Positions 21,563 through 49,379 of a stretch of 64,000 nt of DNA are shown in pieces. The notes below the pieces were generated by a model. The model was given only the letters and a program-made list of their open reading frames with translations. It was not told where the DNA came from and did no database searches. Source of the stretch: Manihot esculenta (lineage: Eukaryota > Streptophyta > Magnoliopsida > Malpighiales > Euphorbiaceae); the NCBI RefSeq assembly GCF_001659605.2, contig NC_035178.2:7141213-7205212 (forward strand). Direction: 5' to 3'. Each line of letters begins with the position of its first letter. Position 1 is the stretch's first letter. The position numbers were made by a program, and so were the translations under genes.

Positions 21563-24500
21563 ATGAATTCTCATTCATACATGTTTTTTCTCTTAATCTC
21601 TTTGATCATATCAGATAATATCATTTTGATCTCTTCTTCTGCTTCTTCTTGTTCAGAAACTGAATTCTCTTCTTTCTTCAATACTATAACTTCCTTGAAT
21701 TCCAAATCTCTAAATTCACAAAAGAATCAATCAGCATCGAGGCCACGAAAGTCTTCTAATGCATGCAAGATTTGGACCAAGGCCTGCTCTCAGGTAGTTC
21801 TGGACCTAGCTCGGAGGCCGGAGACTGTGAGTTGGTTGAAGAGCGTGAGGAGGAAGATTCACGAGAATCCTGAGCTCGCTTTCGAGGAAGTTAAGACGAG
21901 CGAGTTAGTTAGAAATGAGTTGGATAAGATGGAGATTGAATACAAGTATCCGTTAGCTAAAACGGGTATTCGGGCTTGGATCGGTACCGGTGGGCCTCCT
22001 TTTGTTGCCCTCAGAGCTGACATGGATGCTCTCCCCATTCAGGTTCCTATTTCCTCTTCTTATAGTTCTATGTATGTATGTGTCTACATATGTATTCATC
22101 TCATGCCATATCATGTGCATGATAATATAACTTATAGACATGCATGTAAGGATGATTTTGATTTTTTTAATGATATTTCTGTGACTTAACTTAGATAATC
22201 TGTGAATCAGTGTGTTTATACATTGCTTAAAATTGTTATTTCAGTGTTAGAAGTGATTCGCTTCTAATATTTTTTTCTTTTATGAAGTTATTATTATAAT
22301 ATGTGATTTTATTAAAAAAAACTATAAAATAATTTTTATAAATAATCCAATTTACTAAAAAAATAATATATTAATTACAAATTTAAAATAATAGAAACAT
22401 ATTAAATGGGTACGTGTAGGTAAAAGAATTTTTTAAATTATCTACTTAGATTCTCTGACATGGTAAGAAATTAGGTTAAACAGGGCAAACGAGTAACTAA
22501 AAAATGGTGATTAATTTAATTAATTCGTTTTTCAGGAAGCCGTAGAATGGGAGCATAAAAGTAAAGTTGCAGGCAAAATGCATGCTTGCGGCCATGATGC
22601 CCATGTGGCGATGCTGCTTGGAGCTGCCAAGATTTTGAAGACTCGGGAACATCGTTTGAAGGTTCCGTCTCTAATCTCCTAACCGCTTGTTTGGATATGA
22701 ATAAAATAAAAGAAAAAGAAAATAAATGGTAAAAAATAAGACGGATTTTCACTTTATATTGTTTAAGAAAGAACAAGAAAATAAAGCGGAAAAGAAAAAT
22801 AGTTTTTATTTTTTCCATTTATTTTCTTTCTAAATTAAAGAGAAAATAATAAAAGCGTAAGAATTTTACATTGAAAAATATTATAAAAATAAATATTATT
22901 TTCCTTTTCATTCTCTACTTATCCAAACAGGAAAATAAAAATATTTTTCCTTATTTATTTTATTTTTCCTCCCCTAAAATTATCCAAACAGAAAGTAAAT
23001 AAAACATGCAAATATATATATATTATATCATTTCGGTCTTATAAAAATTATCGTTTTAGAAAATTTTTTTTATTTTAAATTAGCTGATACTTTAAAATTT
23101 TCAAGGATGATATTAAATGTTATTTATCATATATGTTTTTACTAATTTTAAAATTATTTAATAATAATATTTTTAAAAATATAATTATTTAAAAGGTATT
23201 TTAAATATATTGTTATAATTTTTTTAAAATTAAGATTATTAATTAATTTTATTAATTTAAATAAATAAATTTTAAATAATAGTTATTATGGAACGTAGAT
23301 GATATATAATTAATTGACATTAATTTTATTTAATACCATTATGGAGTTAGGCATAAAGCTTAGTAATTAAGCATCTTTTAAGTTGGTGTGAAATTCTAAA
23401 TCAAAAAGAATGAAAAAATACTGATGAAATTGTTGTGTTCCTCATAGAATTTATTTAATATTTAAATAAATGTTAAATTGCCCTCCACTAGTAGTTTTCC
23501 ACTAACTCCAGTGGTGTTAATTGGTTTTTTATTGCTTAATGGGTGTCCTAATGTCAAAGGCATTTATCATTTATCTGCAGAGAGATATTATTGTTATTCT
23601 TATTAATTATTAATGATGTTTGTCTTATCTAGAAATGGACAGATCTAGCTTATAATGGCCCATTAATTATTAATGATGTTCTGTTCCGAGAATCTAATTT
23701 GCTTTAAGGATACCCATTACTAAATGACAAGGTCAAATTGAATTAGATTGAGAACCCAACAATTAATTATAATTAAGTAGAAATTGTGTATTAACCTGTT
23801 ATATTTTAGCAGAAGAAAATTCTATGCATTTTTTTTTTATAAATCATGCAGTATTCCAAATTTATTAGTCTGATTAATTTTGATTCGCGAAACTGCTCAT
23901 CCCACTTGTACTTTTAGTCTGATTAATTTGAATTTACGGAAGTGCTCATCCCACTTGTACTTTTTACCATCTCAGGGAACCGTAATACTACTCATTCAGC
24001 CAGCAGAGGAAGCTGGAAATGGAGCAAAACGGATGCTAGGAGATGGAGCCCTACAGGATGTGGAAGCTATATTTGCTGTTCATGTCTCCCACGAACTTCC
24101 TACTGCCATCATTGGCTCAAGGCCTGGTCCTTTATTAGCAGGTTGCGGCTTCTTCAGAGCAGAAATTAGTGGCAAAAAAGGCGGTGCTGGTAACCCACAC
24201 CATTCTGTTGACCCAATTTTGGCCGCCTCAGGAGCGATAATAAGCTTACAGAGCATTGTATCTCGTGAAGCAAATCCGCTGGATTCCCAGGTATATCCAT
24301 GATTGAATTATCTTTCCAAGCCTCTATTTTCTAGTTTTTCTGGGTGTTTCAGACAATCTGCTAACTGTGTGATATGTGCAGGTGGTGTCAGTTACCAGTA
24401 TGGATGGAGGCAGCAATTTTGACATGATTCCAGACACTGTTGTACTTGGTGGTACCTTCAGGGCTTTCTCCAACACGAGCTTCTATCAACTTCTCCGAAG

Positions 24501-25006
24501 GATAAAAGAGGTTTGTTATATTCAAGACAACTCAGCAAGTAGTTGAAAACAAGAAGTCAAAGAATAAACCAGCTGCTAAATTTTAGCTATAACACTATCT
24601 GCATCTGTCTGAAAAACAGGTGATTGTAGAACAGGCAAGTGTTTTCAGATGCTCAGCAACAGTAGATTTCTTTGAGCAGGATTACACAATCTATCCCCCA
24701 ACAGTGAATAACGATCGCATGTATGAACATGTGAGAACAGTGGCCATTGATTTGTTAGGTCCAACGAATTTCAGAGTGGTACCACCAACGATGGGTGCTG
24801 AGGACTTCGCATTTTACTCACAAATTGTTCCTGCAGCCTTCTATTATATAGGCATAAGGAACGAAACCTTGGGGTCGACACACACAGGCCACTCACCTTA
24901 TTTTATGATAGATGAGGATGTTCTCCCCATTGGAGCTGCAACTCATGCAGCCGTTGCAGAAAGATACCTCATTGAACACTGCTATGATGGAGATAGTAGA
25001 AAGTAG
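21563..25006 (+). CDS. ILL6: IAA-amino acid hydrolase ILR1-like 6 (M20 metallopeptidase)
   Basis: Five exons, all phase 0: 21563-22042, 22536-22661, 23976-24290, 24382-24510, 24620-25006; 478 aa. The family hydrolyses auxin (and in some members jasmonate) amino-acid conjugates, usually in the ER lumen. The chosen ATG gives a hydrophobic signal-like N-terminus ([19 protein letters not shown]); an upstream in-frame start at 21470 is less likely. The metal-binding motif HACGHDAH lies at about 176-183, [12 protein letters not shown] at 211-222, HTGHSPYF near 439-446, and the dimerisation domain in exons 3-4. [20 protein letters not shown] and GIRNETLGS match the ILL6 branch as I know it. No C-terminal KDEL or HDEL is seen (it ends DGDSRK). 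Exact family branch needs a tree. Confidence 0.93.
22683..22993. repeat. MITE-like inverted-repeat element in ILL6 intron 2
   Basis: The segment opens with 'tgtttggata' and closes with 'tatccaaaca', and internal pieces also pair (for example 'gaaaataaatgg' with 'ccatttattttc'). The intron is 1314 bp, unusually long for this gene family, partly because of this insert. The family and the target duplication could not be settled. Confidence 0.45.
23866..23965. repeat. 50-bp tandem duplication beside the exon 3 acceptor of ILL6
   Basis: Two copies of 'agtctgattaatttt...ctcatcccacttgtactttt' lie next to each other and end 10 bp before the exon 3 boundary at 23976. They duplicate the likely branch-point and pyrimidine region. 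Confidence 0.8.
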
Positions 25007-25628
25007 CTGCTGGAGATTCAGTAGACTGTCAGAGAGCAAGAGAATTTGCAATGTAATTTCATTCTCCTGCTCTCTTCTTTTTCTTTTTTCTTCTTTTCAA
25101 ATTATATGGTAATTGGGGGAGGTGGGGATCCACTAAAGAGGGAAGGGTTTCCACTTGCCAGTGTAAAGGATGGGGGGAGAGATGTGCATCTATTACTGGT
25201 AGCTGTAGTTTCAATGTCCAATTTCGTGTTCTTCAAGACAATACTAACTAGCTTTTATTTAATTCTCTGTGCAAAGCATAGGTTCAGCATTTTGTAAACT
25301 ATTCTGTGTTGAAATCTAGATTGAACATGGACAACCTACTTGTCTGAGTGTGCAGATCCAGAGTATAAAATAACAACAATGGCAGGGGAAGATCAAACGT
25401 CAGATTTTTTTTATGGATATAAGCTCTGTAAATTTTGTAAATTGAGAAAAACAAAAACTCGGTTAATTTTAAGAGCATACATTTTTTGTAAGGTGAAAGA
25501 GGGGACTGCAAACTGACCTATTAAGCTCGCCGATTCAAATTCAAACCTTACACTAAAGCCATTTAGTTACAAAAATGTTCTTTATGGATTTTCCACAACT
25601 ATCAGGGCCTTGATTTAACATACAGAAT
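25007..25628. other. Convergent 3' region between ILL6 and HEMB
   Basis: The two genes converge here with 622 bp between stop codons. The stretch should hold both 3' UTRs. No further gene was seen. Confidence 0.6.
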
Positions 25629-42502
<16,874 letters not shown>

Positions 42503-42503
42503 A

Positions 42504-42744
42504 ACTGTAGATAAATAATAAATTGGATTAAGTTCTCGTGATTAACTTCTAATGTTCCTCCAAGGATCCCAAAGGAGCTCCATATCAAAAATTTCTAAGC
42601 AACCAAACAGAAAGAAAGTCAAAATGTTGGAAATTGAATCAAGTATGAAACCGTGAAAAGATTTTCGCGGGAAAGTTGAGGAAAATAACAGGAAACAATG
42701 AGAACCAAACATTAAGAAGGAAAAAAAAAACAAAGATTCATACC
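42504..42744 (-). promoter_or_regulatory. 5' UTR intron of HEMB
   Basis: On the minus strand a donor CAAG|GTATGA sits at 42744/42743 and an acceptor CTACAG|TT at 42505/42504, two bases before the ATG at 42502. This fits a short 5' UTR intron of about 239 bp. It is inferred from splice-site quality only. Confidence 0.6.
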
Positions 42745-44607
42745 TTGGATGGGGGAGGAGCCGTAGGATGAGAGTGAGAGATGAGAGTGAGAGAAAGGGG
42801 CTAATCTATCTGATCCGAAGGGGATAGAGAGGGAAGCCAATAGGAAGAGCTGAGATTGCTGAGGATGTCGACAGAGGATAGTCGTCCCTGCCCCACTTTG
42901 ACAAGGACAACTGGGTTTAGGTGGAAACGTATTTGCCCTTTTTACCCTCACACTCGCTTCTTCGTCGCCATTAGCTTCTCTACAAGACTTCAACTTCAAG
43001 GGCTGTTTTTGTCTTCTGATAAATTTGTAGCTTACATTTTTTTTTTCTACATTTTTTCACAACCATATGATGATACGTCGGGCATGCAAGAATTTACTTT
43101 AGGGAAATTTCGTAATCTGTCGTATTGAAAAGTATATAAAATATTATGGAGATTTTAAAATAATTTTTTAATTTTAATCATTAATTATTTTAATGTTAAA
43201 CAAACTCATTAATTATCATTTAATTTTATAAAATTATCTATTAATTAATTCTTTTATATTAAAAATATTTTAAAATTTTAATAATATTTTAATATATTTT
43301 TTAAAATTAAAAAATTTTGTATATAAAAAAATCAAATAATAATTCTCCCTTTATTTTATGACCAAAGTTGATTGTAATATTGAATTAAGCATTTGAACTT
43401 CGAAACAGAGGCAAATTATTATTATTATTATAAGATTATTGATAAAAATTAAAAAAATAAATAATAATAATAATAATTTTTTAAATATATTTAATAATAA
43501 AAAAGAAAAACTTGATAATTTTATAAAATTTTAAATAACGATGGAGTGTAATTGATCAGATATTAAAATAATAGAGTTTAATTAATAAATAATCGTATAT
43601 ATTTAATAATTTTATTTCTGTTTGGATAATATCTCTTTTGTTTAATGAAATTTTATTAATACAATCCGTAATTTTATTTTTTAAAAAAAAATAAACATGA
43701 AAGCAACAATTTCATTTAATTCAATGAAAACCAATTAAATGAAAACCATATACGATGCCATGCCCACAAATAAACCATGCTACAAACTCCAAAACCAAAT
43801 TTAAATTCAAATATTTAAAGGTTTTTTTTTTTAAATAGAAATATTTAAAAGTTTAACATTTCTTTTTGAAATAATTCATTTTAAAAAAAAATATTCAAAC
43901 ATATTTTTGTAAAATCAAACATATTATTTCCAGAGCCCTCCGGTTGGTAGCAAACTATAGCACCACACGAGCCAAACCTACTCCAGCTAGTGAGGGAGAG
44001 ACGAGGTGTCTCCTCTGCTCAATGCTCGCATAAACCTGAGGACTCATCAAAGAAAGCAGCAACCTTTGCTTCTTTCTCACGCTCGATTTAGTTGTCTGTC
44101 GCCAATTCTCACTTGGACGGTTTGAGAAAATCTTTTGACAACCAAACACCGTTAAATTCTTGAAAGGGACATTTAACCTTCACATTATTTGAAAGAAAGC
44201 ACCATTGCCAGCCAGCCAAATACCACAAGCTCCTAGAATGGGATTCTTAGCTTCCAATTTACTGGAAACGAGTCGAGCAACCAACGTTCCTAGAACTTGG
44301 ATTACTTGCGTACTCAGCGTCTCTTTAAACAGCGTGCCTTCCACAAGAAGATAAAACTTGTTCTATGCCAGGGGAAGCATTTGGCATGGAAAATGACGGA
44401 TCAGAGTATCTAAGGGTTGAACTAAAGACGAAAATCGAGAAAAATCATGTAAAATAATCCAGTAATAATTGAAAGGAAAACTCATCTAACTTCACGATTA
44501 TCCTTTTCCATTTTTCTCCCTGACAACAAAGGGGCTAAGAAAACTAAATAATTTGATTATTCTGACATAACTATTAGTACACAGAAAACCCAAAATTGAT
44601 ACAAGAT
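42745..44607. other. HEMB promoter region and AT-rich spacer to the PDI gene
   Basis: 42745-42900 (pyrimidine/purine-rich, GAGAGTGAGAG tracts) is probably the HEMB leader and promoter. 43080-43900 is AT-rich with no gene. 43950-44360 is less AT-rich and has short ORFs on both strands that look coding in base use, but I recognise no protein in them. The PDI 3' UTR occupies the last part. Confidence 0.5.
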
Positions 44608-47600
44608 TTAGAGCTCATCCTTAGCCTTGGGCGATTCTTCTTGGGCAACTTTATCTTTATCCCGATTCTTTTCAATGAAGTCAATGATATCTTCTTTGGT
44701 CCTATCCCCTTCATATTGCACCAACTTTCCACTTGCTGACCTCAAGTATACAGTGGGGTATCCCTTCACGTCGAAAGTATCACTTGGGATATCATTTGCA
44801 GTTGCATCCTAAAGAGTGTCAAAAAGAAAATTTTGAATAAGCAATGTCTCTACTCCAAGAGTAATTTTTACGAAATTGCCACCATTATATGACCGGGTAG
44901 GCATTAACCAAAACAGAAGAGCACATCAAGTGTCACAAAAACATAAAATGCAGTTGGTCAAATTTTCATCTGAAATTTGAAAGTAATTTTATAGCATATG
45001 CCCGTAATATGTGCTGGTCCTCTTACAAACTAAGTGGCTTCCACATGGGGCTAACCTGTTTTGTGAGAGGACCAGGAAATAATCCCTCAATTCTGAATAA
45101 TAACTATGATGGAAATATGAATTAAAGGAATAATGTTTCTTTAATTCCTCACTAGTCATACCTAACATAATCCACCCACCCCCAAAAAAGAAACCCCACA
45201 TACAAGGCCAGACCTGGAAACTCGTAGCCAATCCAGCCCCTATAATATAAATGTACTATTAATTACTTCTGACACATTAATATGAAATGGCATACCCAAT
45301 TATAACCAGTGGCAATGTATCTTTAAAGGGTTTGACCGCTTAAATGGGAATTAATCTCCATCAACACAACACTTGCACCCTTTGATGTAACAATACAACA
45401 AAATCCCCAATTGATGGTGCAAATGACAAGGAAAATGCTTCTGTTTGGATTATAGGTATGATAACATGAATAAAATCTTAGACATTAGAAACCTCAATGG
45501 TACAAAGAGAATCAGTTAGTGAGGTAGAGCACTTACAAGCTTTGCAATGACAACATCAGGATCACTTTGGTATGAAATGGCAACTTCCTCCAAGATTGGA
45601 GCCAAATTTTTGCAGTGTCCGCACCAAGGAGCATAAAACTCTAGAAGGACTGCAGAGTAAGACATCACAACATATTATGTGCAAGTCTAAAAATGTATCA
45701 AATAAACAGATGAAGAGAAAAAGATGCTTAATAAGAAATGCTCATAAAAATATTTTAGGAACTTTCCATAAGACTGATAAAAGTAATAGAGAAAAATGAA
45801 AGAGGGGGAAAAAGGTTTTTGGAGGCTTAAAAATTCACTAGCATCGCATTCAAAGTACTACAAATCAAGGACAGTCCACGAAATGCTGATATTCTATAAA
45901 TGAGTGCATTTTTGTGGATGACAACCTATACAAGCAGAGCATTATCAAATAAATTTCAATGCGTAAGTGTTCAAACAAATTCACATGCTATAAACCATTA
46001 AAGCTATTGTCAAAGTACACAGAGCGTAACATCAGATCTTACAATATACTACAGGAAAATGAATTGATAATTATGTACTACATGAATATTTGGCCATACA
46101 AACCATTTTTTCCAGAGTTGATAACCATGTCCTGTAGACTATCAGCAACCACAACTTTCACAGGCTCATTGTTTACTTCAGGGATAGGTTCAGATTTCTT
46201 GTATGGCAGGACCTTGCCTTCCTGCATAGGTTTCAACAAATATATTCCTCATTCAGAGCATAGGGAAAAAAGAAACTTCACCAACCGGCTCTCACCTTAA
46301 AAGCAATAGAGCAACCATCCAAACACAAAAGTCAGAATATTGCTTTACCTGGTATTCCTTCACCCAAGGAGCAATATGATCAGGCTCCAATTTTGCCTTC
46401 AGGTACTTCTGTCCATCGTTAGTTTGAATGATGATGAGAGGCACTTGATCCTCTTTAACTCCAAAATACTGTTCAACCAAACAAAGTAGATGTTTTATGT
46501 GTGAACAGGAATTTTGAGCAATACACACAATGGGCTAGCAAACTGAGAACCTACTGACCTGGAAGGCACCTTGACTAGCCTCTACATCTCCCAACAAAAA
46601 AATTATGCCCTGTCCTTTGAATTGCTGGGCAGTTTCATGATATTTAGTTTTGAAAGAATCTGCAGCTTCATGACTGAAGTTGGTAAACAACATCGCCTGA
46701 AAATTTCAAAGTAATTTCTTTTAGATGATGCAAAATATTGCAGGGTAGAGAGCTAATGCAAAACAAGCATTAATACTAGATAAAGTAAGGGAGAAGGCAT
46801 GAAAGATGCAGAGCGCAATCAGGAATACAAAGAACAATGCAAAAACACCCAGAAAAAAGTTTTCCCTGATCCTTTCATGTTTTATGCTGTACTAAGAATA
46901 CACGTACTTAGCCTTGTTATATTTGAATGAAGATTTTTACCTACAAAGGAAGTGGGGAAATATATAATACAAACTATCAATATTGAATTTGGGTAGCACA
47001 TGCAAAGAACAAGCACAGAACTAGCAGAGATGTGGCATTAATCACACCTATATACCTTAGCATCAGGACTATTGAAAAATTTGATAACAAAAGGATGATT
47101 GCTGGGGTCATTGTTAAAGAGAGTCACGACGGGAATGCTAGATTCTTCTACAAACTTCTCTAGGGCATCCACATTAAAGTCCTGCAAGAATGTAGCATTG
47201 TTAGAATAACTTTTTCTAAAATCACGAAAACAAATATTTTGAAACTGTTTTTATGGATGCAAGCACAACCTGATCACAATAAAAACATTGCAATACCTTA
47301 AAATCAACAAAGAGTTCATCAAATGGCTTGAACAGCCTAACGAGGGGCCCAGTTACAGATGATTCCCCACGAGGAAGGTGTTTAGCATCCAAGGTATGAC
47401 CAAACTCATAGTCAGAGCGCAATTTCTCTGCAACAGCAATAAAGCTCTCAAACTCCTGTCCAGAGAACTTAGGGAACACTCCTACCTGTTAAAAAGTTCA
47501 CTTGATATAAACATTGGGAAAATTGTCAATTAAAAGTAGCGACAGAAAGACAAAGCCAGCAATGTACGTACAATAACTATCTTTTTGTCACCAACGAAAT

Positions 47601-49140
47601 TGCTAGCATCTTCTGCTGATTTTATTTCAACAGAAGCAGGGCCGCTTTGTTTCTTCAAATATTCAACAATGCCATCAGCATCACGAGGGCCTTTATATTC
47701 CTGAATTGACTTCCCCCCATTTCTCAAAATTTTGATAGTTGGGAATCCATTAACCTCATATTGGGTTGCAAGATCCTTGTTAGCCTCTTCATTGGCATCA
47801 ATTTTGGCCAGAACAACTGGATGGTCATGACTATGCAAGATGGATGCAGCTTTCTCATACTATAAATAAGATTTGTCAGCTATCAAGCATATCATAATGA
47901 TAGATAAATAAAATAATCACATGCTTAACTATGTTTAGATGCTCGTAGAAGATAAAATCATTACCTCAGGAGCAAGCTTCTTGCAGTGACCACACCTGAC
48001 AGAAAACACAAGCTCAGAATTTCATCTTAACCATGGTTTGGTTAAAGGAATTTAAATGACCATCAATCAAAAGCCTAGGTAAAAAAGCCAAAACAGAATC
48101 TTCTGAAAATGCTATAACACTAAGTTAAAGTCACATGTCGAGAAAGGCCTGTTACAGTTCACAAACTTCTCTTCCAACTTTAGTATCATATACTCTAAAC
48201 AATGCAGCATTCAGCTCTAAAAATAAATTAATTGCCCTCAAGATGCTCCAGTTAACTACTTAACTCTGCCCAAATCAAGCTCAACTTGGGCTTCGCCTTT
48301 GAATAGCTCAGCATTCAGGTTAAACATCATGGAAAAAAGTCACCTTTATTTTTGGTGCAGTAAAATTGCTAACACAAAAACAAATTACTCAGCAATATGC
48401 CTATCATAATGGTAGGGGCAGTGGTAGAGATGGTGGAGGCACAGTAAAAGCAGCAGCGGTGCACTGGTGGTCAATGGTGTTGGTCCATTGGCAGCATTAG
48501 TTAAATGATGGAGGGTGTCGCAGTTGACGTTAAAACAACTAAAAGCTTAAGTTTTTTCATGGATCAATTTTATTTAACACTTCAATCCCATATCAGACCT
48601 AAAAAATAGAATAGTCAAAGCAAAAACTCCCAAAATTCCTTCATTATATTAATGGCATGCATCATTTCCAGGTATAGATCCAAATTCAGATTACAATCAA
48701 CTGGTCAAGACAACATAGGAATATAAATAAAAACATAAACACTTGATACCAATACGATTCACAATCTCCATCTCTAGCTTAATATACAAAACAAAAAAAA
48801 ATCAAATTTAATTAAAGAACAGATCTCCAACAAATAAAAAACACACAGCTGAACAGAAAAAAAAAAATCTAAAAGCATATCGGTAGGGGGAAACTGATCT
48901 CACATAGGACCAAATTCAATGGATAACATTTAATCAATTAAAAGACAAAAACAATATCAAATTTCAATACCAAGGAGCGTAGAATTCGACGACGATGAAA
49001 TCGTGCTTGCTAACAGTATCAGTGAAATTGGAGTGGTCCAGAGTCAAAACGAATTCCTTCTCTTCACTCTCCCCAGCTGAGATTGCTACAATTAGAGACA
49101 CAACGAACATGCAAAACCAAATCGAACCCCTAGACGCCAT
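44608..49140 (-). CDS. PDIL1: Protein disulfide isomerase, PDIL1-type, ER lumen
   Basis: Ten exons: 48971-49140, 47965-47995, 47572-47859, 47297-47485, 47056-47181, 46559-46696, 46349-46468, 46104-46221, 45537-45649, 44608-44808; 497 aa, the normal size. It catalyses oxidation and isomerisation of disulfides in secretory proteins. The N-terminus is a signal peptide ([15 protein letters not shown]). Domains run a-b-b'-a'. The active sites are CGHC at 58-61 in [15 protein letters not shown] and CGHC at 403-406 in [15 protein letters not shown]. It ends in KDEL (494-497), the ER retrieval signal. An ER-stress element lies upstream at 49361-49379. Paralogue number (1-1 against 1-2) is not decided. 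Confidence 0.96.
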
Positions 49141-49360
49141 TGCTGCAGCAAAGAGAGAGCAAGAGAGAGCTCTCGAATCTTATTTTGAATCTGTGTGTGA
49201 GGTTTTAGATTTCTGAGTCGCGTAGGGAATGGGTTTTTATGGACAGATGCGAGTTGGGGAGAGAACGAGACAAAACATGGTTCTATCACGTGACGCCCTC
49301 GGACCTATCCTCTCGAGTACGTTTTAAAGCTATACTCGCGCTCCATGTGGTGAAAGTCCA

Positions 49361-49379
49361 CGTGGAACATTTTCATTGG
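49361..49379 (-). promoter_or_regulatory. ER stress element (CCAAT-N10-CACG) with overlapping G-box, PDI promoter
   Basis: On the minus strand, CCAAT is followed by exactly 10 bases and CACG, and the CACG is part of CCACGTGG. It is about 220 bp before the PDI ATG. CCAAT-N10-CACG is the plant ERSE bound by bZIP28-type factors with NF-Y in unfolded-protein-response genes. Another CACGTG lies at about 49287. The motif is seen directly; function is inferred from the target gene. Confidence 0.75.
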
